64,000 bases of DNA from the NCBI RefSeq assembly GCF_000412675.1, contig NC_021505.1:1420501-1484500 (forward strand). The letters are read 5' to 3'. The notes below the pieces were generated by a model, which saw nothing but the letters and a program-made list of their open reading frames with translations, was not told where the DNA came from and did not search any database. The stretch comes from Pseudomonas putida NBRC 14164. GTDB lineage: Bacteria > Pseudomonadota > Gammaproteobacteria > Pseudomonadales > Pseudomonadaceae. The first letter of the stretch is position 1. Each line of letters begins with the position of its first letter. This document shows, piece by piece, positions 41,059 to 48,558 of the stretch. The position numbers and the translations under genes were made by a program.

Positions 41059-41153
41059 AAGCAGCCTTATGCTGCGAAAGGGCCAGTGCTGCCTCATACA
41101 TATGTGCAGGGAGTGATGGCCTCTTCGCGGCACAAGGCTGCCCCTGCACAGGA
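41059..41153. repeat. Degenerate REP-like inverted repeat
   Basis: AGCAGCCTTATGCTGCGAA at the left and TTCGCGGCACAAGGCTGC at the right form an imperfect palindrome of the same type as 43841-43940. The rest of the 40958-41232 interval shows nothing else recognisable. Confidence 0.55.
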
Positions 41154-41232
41154 GTGTGTCGGCCTGGTAGTTGCCAGCCATGTGGCACCGGGCTATAGTC
41201 CAACCCACTGTTCTCTTCCCGAAGACCTGTTC

Positions 41233-41394
41233 ATGCCAGCCAGCCCTTCCACCACATGCTTTGCCATCGCGCCAGTCGCGGGCATGGTCGTGCGTGGCAG
41301 CCAGCAGCCGGTCATGATCAGTCACTACCCACCACCTGTCAGTGGCGTTGTAGGCGGCGTAGCTCCGCCTCCTTGCGTGGTCGTGCTGGGCTGA
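41233..41394 (+). CDS. Candidate leader peptide upstream of EamA transporter
   Basis: A 53-codon frame, ATG 41233 to TGA 41394. Its second half is strikingly rich in Val, Gly and Pro: HYPPPVSGVVGGVAPPP then CVVVLG, ending just before the stop. It lies 116 bases upstream of an EamA-family exporter in the same direction. A perfect AGGCGG/CCGCCT hairpin (41352-41357 with 41365-41370) sits inside the Val-rich part. Such a layout would suit translation-dependent control of the downstream gene by aminoacyl-tRNA supply. No U-tract terminator was seen and the ribosome-binding site is weak, so this is a hypothesis and the frame may not be translated. Confidence 0.35.
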   Translation: MPASPSTTCFAIAPVAGMVVRGSQQPVMISHYPPPVSGVVGGVAPPPCVVVLG

Positions 41395-41510
41395 TCGGCT
41401 GCTTGCCGAACCCCTTCGCACACGCAACCTACTGAACACGGTCGGCTACTTCCCTCGCTGAAGCGCACGCCGTCCGTTTGGCTTTCCTGCCTACTATCAG
41501 GTGGCAATAC

Positions 41511-42392
41511 ATGTCTGTCTTTACCAAAGCATCCGTGGCCTCGGCGGCCACTACCAGCCTGTTCGTCCTGCTGTGGAGCAGCGGGGCGATCGTCTCCAAG
41601 CTGGGCCTGGCGCATGCCAGCCCGTTCGCCTTCCTGCTGTTGCGCTCGGCGCTGGCCTTGGCCGGCCTGCTGCTGATCGGCCCGCTGCTGGGGCTGCGCT
41701 GGCCGCGCAGCCGTGTAGCCATCCTGCGCGCCCTGGGTACCGGGTGTGTGCTGCTCGGCGCCTACCAGATCTTCTACTTGCTGGCGCTCAACACCCATGT
41801 CACCCCTGGCGTCATGGCCACGGTCATGGGGGTACAACCGATCCTCACCGTGGTGCTGATGGAGCGTCAGCGCTCGTGGAGCCGTCTGTTCGGCCTTGGG
41901 CTGGGGTTGGCTGGCTTGATCATGGTGGTCTACCAGGGCATCAACCTGGGCGGGGTCTCGCTGGCGGGAATGCTGTTTGCCCTGTTGGCGCTGGCCAGCA
42001 TGACCTTGGGCTCGATCCTGCAGAAGCGCATCACCGATAACCCTATGGGCACGCTGCCGTTGCAGTCCCTGGCCGGCTTTGCCATGTGCGCGGTGTTCGC
42101 ACCGTTGCAACCGCTGCATGTCGAGTGGACCGGCGGCTTTGTCGGCGCGCTGCTGTGGATGGGCCTGGTGGTTTCGTTGCTGGCGACCTTGCTGCTGTAC
42201 CGGCTGATCGCCAAGGGCAACCTGGTCAATGTCACCAGCCTGTTCTACCTGGTGCCGGCGGTGACCGCAGTGATGGATTTGCTGATCTTCGGCAACCGCC
42301 TGGCACCGCTCAGCCTGCTGGGCATGGGGTTGATCGTGGTGGGTCTGCTGTTCGTGTTTCGCAAGCCCGCCGCACGCCTTGCCCAGGCGTAG
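41511..42392 (+). CDS. EamA/DMT-family transporter
   Basis: A 293-residue inner-membrane protein with about ten hydrophobic segments and the two-fold EamA repeat (LFVLLWSSGAIVSKLGLAHA near the start; LAGMLFALLALASMTLGSIL near the middle). EamA proteins export amino acids or metabolites, or take up nucleotides; the substrate cannot be read from sequence. I chose ATG 41511 over an upstream in-frame ATG at 41478 because AGGTGG lies six bases before it, and family members begin close to this helix. It is convergent with the next gene, with three bases between the stops. Confidence 0.88.
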   Translation: MSVFTKASVASAATTSLFVLLWSSGAIVSKLGLAHASPFAFLLLRSALALAGLLLIGPLLGLRWPRSRVAILRALGTGCVLLGAYQIFYLLALNTHVTPGVMATVMGVQPILTVVLMERQRSWSRLFGLGLGLAGLIMVVYQGINLGGVSLAGMLFALLALASMTLGSILQKRITDNPMGTLPLQSLAGFAMCAVFAPLQPLHVEWTGGFVGALLWMGLVVSLLATLLLYRLIAKGNLVNVTSLFYLVPAVTAVMDLLIFGNRLAPLSLLGMGLIVVGLLFVFRKPAARLAQA

Positions 42393-42395
42393 GCC

Positions 42396-42854
42396 CTAGC
42401 GGAATTCTTCGGGGATGGTGTGGCGTAGCACGCCTTCCTCGAAGTCCAGCAGCCCAGCTTCGCGCTGGGTGAGCAGGTAGTAGAGCAGGGTGTCGAGCGA
42501 ACGTTGCGGCGGGACCTCGACAGCCAGCATCTTCACGGCCTGCTCGGTTTCGCAGTTGCAGCCGAAGTCCTGCAAGGCCGCACTTACCTGGTCCAGGGTT
42601 TCCGGGGGCTTTACTAGCACCCGGAACACTGAGCTGCCGCTGCTGCTGCGCAGTGCATCGAACCAGGTTTCGCCGTTTTCTTCACGGGTGGTGATTACAT
42701 CACCTGGTGCAATGCCGTAAACATGGAAGGGGATGTTGTCGACGGCATAACCACCTTCCACGGCCTTGGCCCACAGGCCCTCGACCGAGGCCGGCGGGTA
42801 GCCGTTCTCGTCCTGTTCCAGGCGGAACAGGACCTTTTTGTACATGCTGTTCAT
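42396..42854 (-). CDS. DUF4265 domain protein
   Basis: A 152-residue soluble protein beginning MNSMYKKVLFRLEQDENGYPP, followed by VEGLWAKAVEGGYAVDNIPF and FRVLVKPPET. This is the usual shape of DUF4265 proteins, whose function is unknown. ATG 42854 is preferred; the longer open frame upstream overlaps the transporter gene before it. It starts 14 bases after the stop of the EamA gene at 42868-43743 and is probably co-transcribed with it. Confidence 0.82.
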   Translation of the reverse strand: MNSMYKKVLFRLEQDENGYPPASVEGLWAKAVEGGYAVDNIPFHVYGIAPGDVITTREENGETWFDALRSSSGSSVFRVLVKPPETLDQVSAALQDFGCNCETEQAVKMLAVEVPPQRSLDTLLYYLLTQREAGLLDFEEGVLRHTIPEEFR

Positions 42855-42867
42855 CGTGGGCCCCGCT

Positions 42868-43743
42868 TCAGTTGCGCGCCGGGCGCAGCACCAGCCACAG
42901 TGCCATGCCAATCAGCAAGCCGCCGTACAGGTGCCCCATGGACAGCGACTCGTCCAGTAGCCACGCCCCCCACAATACACCGAACACCGGGATCAGGAAG
43001 GTCACGGTGCTGGCCTTTACCGGTCCGATTTCTTCCAGCAGGCGGAAGTACAGGATGTAGGCGAACGCCGTGCACAGCAGGCCCAGGCCCAGCAGCGACA
43101 GCCATACCTGCCAGCCGCCCCAGCTGGCGGGTGGCTGGCTCAGCGCGCTCCAGGCGAACAGTGGGCTTAGCAGCAAGGTGGCGCCGAGCATGCTGCCCAG
43201 CGCTGACAGGCGGCTGTCCAGGCCGCTGACCCAGCGGCGGGCAAGGAAGCCGGCAAAGCCGTAGCAGGTGGTGGCCGCCAGGCAGGCGAGGGCGCCCTGC
43301 ACCAGGGCCATGTCCAGCGCCACTGGCCCGGCGCCGCTGAGGATGCCGACGCCAAACAGGCCAAGGAAGATGCCGCACATCTTGGGCAGGGTCATGGGCT
43401 CGCGGAAGAACAGCATGCCGATCAGCACGCCCATCAGTGGTGTGGTGGCGTTGAAGATCGCCGAGTAGCCGGCCGGCAATACCTGAGCGGCAACGGAATA
43501 GAAGGTGGCCGGGATACCGGAGTTGATCATGCCCAGCACCAGGCAGGCACCCAGCTTGCCCTGGAAGTCCCAGCGCACGCGGGCGGCCGCGACGATGCCG
43601 ATCAACCCCAGGCAGGCAATGGACACACGGAAGAATGCGGTCGGCACCGTGCCCAGCTCGGGGGCGATGATGCGCATGAACAAAAAGCTCGCCCCCCAGA
43701 CGGCAGCAAGTGTCAGCAGGCGGGCTAGGGCGATGGGGCTCAC
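42868..43743 (-). CDS. EamA/DMT-family transporter
   Basis: A 291-residue protein with about ten membrane segments and two EamA halves (LLTLAAVWGASFLFMRIIAP near the N-terminus, VSGLDSRLSALGSMLGATLL and IGPVKASTVTFLIPVFGVLW in the second half). The start is GTG 43743 (V/M-S-P-I-A-L-A-R), placed by the position of the first helix; the open frame continues to 43944 but through REP sequence. It is unrelated in detail to the EamA gene at 41511, and the substrate is unknown. It heads a two-gene minus-strand unit with DUF4265. Confidence 0.87.
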   Translation of the reverse strand: MSPIALARLLTLAAVWGASFLFMRIIAPELGTVPTAFFRVSIACLGLIGIVAAARVRWDFQGKLGACLVLGMINSGIPATFYSVAAQVLPAGYSAIFNATTPLMGVLIGMLFFREPMTLPKMCGIFLGLFGVGILSGAGPVALDMALVQGALACLAATTCYGFAGFLARRWVSGLDSRLSALGSMLGATLLLSPLFAWSALSQPPASWGGWQVWLSLLGLGLLCTAFAYILYFRLLEEIGPVKASTVTFLIPVFGVLWGAWLLDESLSMGHLYGGLLIGMALWLVLRPARN

Positions 43744-43840
43744 GGCGGTCTCCGGGTACAGGGCAGGGCGCGAGTGTACGCCAGGGGGCGGGGGGATTCT
43801 TGTGCTTTCTTGCGGTGCAATCCATTGCGCTCTGCACGGC

Positions 43841-43940
43841 CCTTGCAGGAGCAGCCTTGTGCTGCGAAGAGGCCGGTACAGGCGAAAAATACCTGTGCTT
43901 GTACCGGCCTCTTCGCAGCACAAGGCTGCTCCTGCAAAGG
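43841..43940. repeat. REP-like long inverted repeat
   Basis: CTTGCAGGAGCAGCCTTGTG through GGCCGGTAC at the left is mirrored by GTACCGGCC through CACAAGGCTGCTCCTGCAA at the right, with about 17 bases between them. It sits between the divergent EamA gene and aceK. The remainder of 43744-44027 shows no other feature. Confidence 0.75.
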
Positions 43941-44027
43941 CCATGCAGGCCTTCGAGGTGTGGCATTAACCCATGATCACAAGGGCGGCTAAGCTCAGTA
44001 CTCAATCTTTGCACCGAGGCCCACCGC

Positions 44028-45737
44028 ATGACCCAGCACTGGCCTGCCGGCGAGATCGCCCGGATGATCCTCGATGGCTTCGACGACTACCGCGAGCATT
44101 TCCGCCGCATCACCCTCGGCGCCCGCGAGCGCTTCGAGCAGGCGCGTTGGCAAGACAGCCAGCGGGCAGCCGCCGCTCGGATCAACCTTTACGAACAGAA
44201 GGTCGGCGAGGTCAACGGCTGGTTGCGTGATGCGTTCGATGACGAGGTGCTGCTGGAGGTCGAGCAGTGGCCTCTGGTGAAAAGTGCCTACATACGCTTG
44301 ATCGACCCGCGCCTGGACGATGAATTGTCCGAGACCTGGTACAACTCGTTGTTCTGCAGCCTGTTCAGCCATGACCAGATCAGCGACGGCTGCATGTTCA
44401 TCCACACCACCCGGCCGTCCATCCGCAGCCACCAGCGCGCCACACAAACCTGTACCTACCGCCCCGATGGCAATCTGCAGGGCCTGCTGCGGGCGATTCT
44501 TTCCGACTACGCATTCGCCTATGGCGACCTTGAAAGCGACGTGTCGCGCCTTGAAGAGCAACTGCGCGAGTGCCTGCCGGATTGGGTTTGCAAAGACCCG
44601 ACGCTGGCGGTGGAGCTGTTTTCGCCGGTGCTGTACCGCAACAAGGGTGCCTACCTGGTCGGCCGGCTGTACAACAGCGACGAGCAGTGGCCGCTGGTGA
44701 TACCGCTGCTGCACCGCGAAGGGCATGGTATCGAGGCCGATGGCCTGATCACGGACGAGGCCGAGGTGTCGATCATCTTTTCCTTCACCCGCTCCTATTT
44801 CATGGTCGATGTGCCGGTGCCGGCAGAGTTCGTCAACTTCCTCAAGCGCATCTTGCCGGGCAAGCACATTGCCGAGCTGTACACCTCCATCGGCTTCTAC
44901 AAGCACGGCAAGTCGGAGTTCTACCGGGCGCTGATCAACCACCTGGCCGGCAGCGAAGACCGCTTCGTCATGGCGCCTGGGGTGCGCGGCATGGTCATGA
45001 GTGTGTTCACCCTGCCGGGCTTCAACACCGTGTTCAAGATCATCAAGGACCGCTTCTCGCCCTCAAAAACCGTTGACCGCGCCACCGTGATCGATAAATA
45101 CCGGCTGGTAAAAAGCGTTGACCGCGTGGGGCGGCTGGCCGATACCCAGGAGTTTGCCGATTTTCGCTTCCCACAGGGCAAGTTCGCGCCGGAGTGCCTG
45201 GCCGAGCTGCTGGAGGTGGCGCCGTCGACGGTAATACTGGAGGGTGACACGGTACTGATACGCCACTGCTGGACAGAGCGGCGCATGACGCCCTTGAACC
45301 TGTACCTGGAGCATGCCAGCGAAGGCCAGGTGCTGGAGGCGCTGGAGGATTACGGCCTGGCCATCAAGCAGTTGGCGGCGGCAAACATTTTCCCCGGTGA
45401 CATGTTGCTGAAGAATTTTGGTGTTACCCGCCATGGGCGGGTGGTGTTTTACGACTATGACGAGATCAGCTTCCTGACCGAGGTAAACTTCCGCCATATC
45501 CCGCCACCGCGTTACCCGGAGGACGAGATGTCGGGCGAACCGTGGTACTCGATCGGGCCCCACGACGTATTCCCCGAAGAGTTTCCGCCGTTCCTGTTTG
45601 CCGATATTGGCCAGCGACGGTTGTTCAGCCGCTTGCATGGGGAGTTGTATGACGCGGATTACTGGAAGGGGCTGCAGGCGGCAATTCGCGAGGGGAAAGT
45701 GATTGATGTGTTTCCGTACCGGCGCAAGGCCCGGTAA
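44028..45737 (+). CDS. aceK: Isocitrate dehydrogenase kinase/phosphatase
   Basis: A 569-residue cytoplasmic bifunctional enzyme that phosphorylates and dephosphorylates isocitrate dehydrogenase, setting the split between the TCA cycle and the glyoxylate bypass. Diagnostic segments include [20 protein letters not shown] near 104, [18 protein letters not shown] near 285, the nucleotide-binding [17 protein letters not shown] near 320, [20 protein letters not shown] near 455, and [20 protein letters not shown] near 475. The length fits the family. It stands alone here, not next to aceBA as in enteric bacteria, which is usual in Pseudomonas. Confidence 0.97.
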   Translation: MTQHWPAGEIARMILDGFDDYREHFRRITLGARERFEQARWQDSQRAAAARINLYEQKVGEVNGWLRDAFDDEVLLEVEQWPLVKSAYIRLIDPRLDDELSETWYNSLFCSLFSHDQISDGCMFIHTTRPSIRSHQRATQTCTYRPDGNLQGLLRAILSDYAFAYGDLESDVSRLEEQLRECLPDWVCKDPTLAVELFSPVLYRNKGAYLVGRLYNSDEQWPLVIPLLHREGHGIEADGLITDEAEVSIIFSFTRSYFMVDVPVPAEFVNFLKRILPGKHIAELYTSIGFYKHGKSEFYRALINHLAGSEDRFVMAPGVRGMVMSVFTLPGFNTVFKIIKDRFSPSKTVDRATVIDKYRLVKSVDRVGRLADTQEFADFRFPQGKFAPECLAELLEVAPSTVILEGDTVLIRHCWTERRMTPLNLYLEHASEGQVLEALEDYGLAIKQLAAANIFPGDMLLKNFGVTRHGRVVFYDYDEISFLTEVNFRHIPPPRYPEDEMSGEPWYSIGPHDVFPEEFPPFLFADIGQRRLFSRLHGELYDADYWKGLQAAIREGKVIDVFPYRRKAR

Positions 45738-45742
45738 ATGCT

Positions 45743-45856
45743 TGGCCTGTCTTGGCCCTATCGCCGGCAAGCCAGCTCCCACAGGCTTCCCACAGGGCTG
45801 AGCTTTCTCCGGGACCTGTGGGAGCTGGCTTGCCGGCGATAGGGCCAAGACAGGCA
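45743..45856. repeat. REP-type long inverted repeat between convergent genes
   Basis: CTTGGCCTGTCTTGGCCCTA TCGCCGGCAAGCCAGCTCCC (split here) is mirrored by GGGAGCTGGCTTGCCGGCGA TAGGGCCAAGACAGG at the right. It lies between aceK and the convergent lipoprotein gene and could act as a two-way transcript end. Confidence 0.8.
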
Positions 45857-45866
45857 ACCAGTGACT

Positions 45867-46727
45867 TCAACCCTTCAAACACTTCAATTCACTGAAATCA
45901 GTCCGCACCTTGCCCAGCTTTTCTTGCAAGAACCGCCGCTGTCGCGGGGTACTCTGCTGCACCAGGTCCACCAGCAAACTGCGCGCCTGTTGTTCGGTAT
46001 TTTGAAACGCTGAGCGGTATTCAGGCGTCCATAAACTCTCCTTGCGTTGCAGCAGTGTCGCCAGGCGTGGCTCGAAGCTGGCGTCGTTGCGCTGGTTCAT
46101 CGCCAGCAACAATTGCTGCTGCCAGTGGGCGCGGTTGGCGATCCATTCGCGGTTCTGGTCGCCCAGCGCTGCGGACCAGGCCTGCACCCGCTGCTTCTGC
46201 GCTGCGGTCAACTCGCCAAACCACGGGGTCAGGCGTTTCTCCATGCGCTCGCTACGCCGGGCGATCTGCTTGGGCAGCGGGGTATCCACGTACTTTTTCT
46301 GCCGTTCGCTGATGTCCTCGCGGAACGCCTCGCGCATTTCCGCCACCTGGCTGTCGCTCATGCCGCGCAACAGTTCCGTGGCCGACGGGGTGATCTCCTC
46401 TGCCACCCGGCCAATCGCCTCACGGGCCTCGCGGGTACGTTGCTCCAGCGCCTGGTCGGTCACCTGGCCATCGGCGACCATGCCGCGTACCCGGTCCAGC
46501 CAGTCGATGTAGCCGGGCAGCTGGGTCTTGCAATGCCAGGCCAGGTGTTCGCGCAAGCGGTCGTCGAGCAAGGCCTTCTGCTCGCTGTTCATGTCCAGGT
46601 AATCGCCCAGCGACCATGGCACCAGGCGGTCCAGGTTGCGGTAGGCCAGGTCGATGCGGCTGCAGGCGGCCAGGGCCAGGGCGAAGCCGAGGGTGATAAG
46701 CAGGGCTTTGGACAGGCGTGCAGGCAT
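45867..46727 (-). CDS. DUF6279-type lipoprotein
   Basis: A 286-residue protein with an N-terminal lipoprotein signal: MPARLSKALLITLGFALALA then A-C-S, with the lipobox Cys at 22. The mature part is largely charged helix (RIDLAYRNLDRLVPWSLGDY, MSDSQVAEMREAFREDISER, LTPWFGELTAAQKQRVQAWS) and matches Pseudomonas lipoproteins of the DUF6279 type, whose function is unknown. The start at 46727 is set by the signal peptide and by AAGGAA upstream; the open frame extends far further on this strand, but only as antisense to the sigma-factor gene. Confidence 0.82.
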   Translation of the reverse strand: MPARLSKALLITLGFALALAACSRIDLAYRNLDRLVPWSLGDYLDMNSEQKALLDDRLREHLAWHCKTQLPGYIDWLDRVRGMVADGQVTDQALEQRTREAREAIGRVAEEITPSATELLRGMSDSQVAEMREAFREDISERQKKYVDTPLPKQIARRSERMEKRLTPWFGELTAAQKQRVQAWSAALGDQNREWIANRAHWQQQLLLAMNQRNDASFEPRLATLLQRKESLWTPEYRSAFQNTEQQARSLLVDLVQQSTPRQRRFLQEKLGKVRTDFSELKCLKG

Positions 46728-46831
46728 TTGCTGTTCCTTGCAGTGGCGGCCAATCGGTAGAGGTAAGGGTAGCCGCAGGGTTCCATTGCATCGCAGCAAT
46801 GGCGATTCCCTTCCATCGGCAATCTCACTAT

Positions 46832-46851
46832 TATTGCGACTAATTCTTATC
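46832..46851 (+). promoter_or_regulatory. Fur-box-like site before the ECF sigma gene
   Basis: TATTGCGACTAATTCTTATC resembles the Fur-box variant common upstream of Pseudomonas fecI-like genes (TTGCGAATNATTCTCATT type). It sits 24 bases before the sigma-factor start, in the 147-base divergent gap, so iron repression of the signalling pair is likely. Confidence 0.55.
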
Positions 46852-46874
46852 CGCATCGTTACAAGGATGATTGC

Positions 46875-47393
46875 GTGTACAAGGTCCCGCCTGCACCGCA
46901 CGATGACATGCACTGCCTGTACCGCGACCACAGCGGCTGGCTGCAAGGCTGGCTGCGCCGGCGCCTGGGCGACCGGGAGCGGGCGGCGGACCTGACCCAG
47001 GACACCTTCGTGCGCCTGATCGCCAGCACAGTGGCCCACCCGTTGCGTGAGCCACGCAATTTTCTGGCGACGGTGGCCAAGCGGGTGATGGTCGACCATT
47101 TGCGCAGGCGCTCGCTGGAGCAGGCCTACCTGGAGGCGTTGGCACTGGAGCCGGAGTTGCTGGAGGTGTCTGCCGAGCAACGGGTGATCCTGCTGGAAAC
47201 CTTGTTGCAGCTCGATGCCATGCTGGACGGCCTGAACCACAAGGTGCGCCAGGCGCTGTTTCTGTCGCACCTCGAAGGCTTGAGCTATGCCGAAATCGGC
47301 GAGCGCCTGGGGGTGTCTGTAAGTTCGGTGACCAAATACATCGCCAAGGCCACCGAACGGTGCCTGCTGTTCGCGCTGGATGCCGAGCTGTGA
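46875..47393 (+). CDS. FecI-like ECF sigma factor
   Basis: A 172-residue ECF sigma factor of the iron-starvation group. Region 2 is visible as LYRDHSGWLQGWLRRRLGD and AADLTQDTFVRLIAS (about 15-52), and region 4 as LSHLEGLSYAEIGERLGV followed by SVSSVTKYIAKA (about 134-165). It should direct RNA polymerase to the neighbouring receptor promoter when the FecR-like regulator is signalled by the loaded receptor. The start is GTG 46875 with AAGGA eight bases upstream; ATG at 46908 is possible but would clip region 2. It overlaps the FecR gene by GTGA, indicating translational coupling. Confidence 0.92.
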   Translation: MYKVPPAPHDDMHCLYRDHSGWLQGWLRRRLGDRERAADLTQDTFVRLIASTVAHPLREPRNFLATVAKRVMVDHLRRRSLEQAYLEALALEPELLEVSAEQRVILLETLLQLDAMLDGLNHKVRQALFLSHLEGLSYAEIGERLGVSVSSVTKYIAKATERCLLFALDAEL

Positions 47394-48331
47394 GCCCGGC
47401 GCAGCAACGCCAGGCGCTGCGCGATGCGGCGCAGTGGCATGCCCGCTTGAGTGCCGGGCCGGACTACCCGGCGCTGTATCAGCGTTGGCAGGCGTGGCAC
47501 CAGGGCGACCCTGTTCATCAGTGGGCCTGGCAGCGGCTGGAGGCCTTTCACGCCGAGCTGTGCAGCGTGCCGGCGACCGTGGCGCAGCGCACGTTGTTGG
47601 TGGAACAACCACTGGCAGGCAGGCGTACCGTGCTCAAGGGCCTGGTGCTGGGCCTTGGCGTGTCGGGCCTGGCCTGGACTGGCTACCGGCAGACGCCGCT
47701 GTGGCTGGCCGATGTGCGCACGGCCACGGGCGAGCGGCGTCAGCTGCGGCTGGAAGATGGCACCCAGCTCACCCTGAACACGGCCAGTGCCGTGGACATC
47801 CGCTACGACCACCAGCAGCGCCTGATCATCCTGCGTGCTGGGGAAATCATGGTGACCACAGGCAAGGATGCACGACCACTCAGCGTGCGCAGCCAGCAGG
47901 GCGAGATGCGCGCGTTGGGTACGCGTTTTGTCGTGCGCCAGCTGGACGGGCAGACAGAACTGGATGTGCTTGAGCATGCCGTTGCCGTGCGCAACCGGGC
48001 AGAGCCTGAACCGTTGCGGGTGGAGGCGGGCATGAGCCTGCGCTTTGGCTCAGGGCAGCTGCCCGCGCCACAGTTGCTAGACCCGAACCGGGACGAATGG
48101 ATCAATGGGCGGTTGGTGATCGACAACTGGCCGCTGGGTCGGGTGCTGGATGAGTTGCAGCGCTATCGCCCGGGCTTCATCGAGTGTTCGAAGGAGGTTT
48201 CGCACCTGCGCCTGTCCGGGGCCTTCCCGCTGGACGATACGGCACGCGCACTGGACGCCATCGCCCAGGCGCTGCCAGTGCGGATCGAAACCCGCACGCG
48301 GTTCTGGGTGCGGGTACGGCCTTTAGCCTGA
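47390..48331 (+). CDS. FecR-family anti-sigma/regulator
   Basis: A 313-residue single-pass inner-membrane regulator. The cytoplasmic DUF4880-type part is at about 10-55 (AAQWHARLSAGPDYPALYQR WQAWHQGD, written in two pieces). A membrane segment follows near 83-101 (LKGLVLGLGVSGLAWTGY), then a periplasmic FecR domain near 107-205 (TGERRQLRLEDGTQLTLNTA). A C-terminal STN-like part (GRLVIDNWPLGRVLDELQRY) is expected to contact the receptor signalling domain. The GTG start at 47390 overlaps the sigma stop by four bases. It transmits the outer-membrane signal to the ECF sigma factor. Confidence 0.92.
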   Translation: MSPAQQRQALRDAAQWHARLSAGPDYPALYQRWQAWHQGDPVHQWAWQRLEAFHAELCSVPATVAQRTLLVEQPLAGRRTVLKGLVLGLGVSGLAWTGYRQTPLWLADVRTATGERRQLRLEDGTQLTLNTASAVDIRYDHQQRLIILRAGEIMVTTGKDARPLSVRSQQGEMRALGTRFVVRQLDGQTELDVLEHAVAVRNRAEPEPLRVEAGMSLRFGSGQLPAPQLLDPNRDEWINGRLVIDNWPLGRVLDELQRYRPGFIECSKEVSHLRLSGAFPLDDTARALDAIAQALPVRIETRTRFWVRVRPLA

Positions 48332-48352
48332 ACCTGGGATTGGGGCTGCTGC

Positions 48353-48433
48353 GCAGCCCTTCGCGGGCGCGCCCGCTCCCACAGGGGGCAAGGCTGTTGC
48401 AGTAAATGTGGGAGCGGGCATGCCCGCGAAGGG
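48353..48433. repeat. REP pair between fecR and the receptor gene
   Basis: CCTTCGCGGGCGCGCCCGCTCCCACAG (in two pieces: CCTTCGCGGGCGC, GCCCGCTCCCACAG) and GTGGGAGCGGGC-ATGCCCGCGAAGGG form an inverted pair. It lies just downstream of the regulator stop. Confidence 0.75.
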
Positions 48434-48456
48434 TCTCAAAGCGACCCCATAGTGCA

Positions 48457-48485
48457 GGAAACAGTTTTTTAAAATATTTCTCGTT
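48457..48485 (+). promoter_or_regulatory. Candidate FecI-type promoter of the receptor gene
   Basis: GGAAAC at 48457-48462, 17 bases, then CTCGTT resembles FecI-dependent promoters (GGAAAT, about 17 bases, TCnTTT). The start codon is 74 bases further on. It is a weak match made by eye. Confidence 0.3.
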
Positions 48486-48558
48486 TGCATTGTCGGTTTT
48501 CCGGTTTCACACGACCCCTCCTGCAAACCGCCACCACTGGCCTTTGAAGGAGCCCCCC

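Noticed and set aside
41086..41232. Upstream extension of the short Val-rich frame to ATG 41086
   Set aside because: That part runs through REP-like sequence and has no coding character.
43841..43940. Inverted repeat considered as a CRISPR or IS end
   Set aside because: It is a single palindrome of REP type with no spacer array and no transposase.
46728..47612. Extension of the minus-strand lipoprotein frame to 47612 (581 residues)
   Set aside because: The extension is antisense to the ECF sigma gene; the lipoprotein signal sequence and ribosome-binding site fix the start at 46727.
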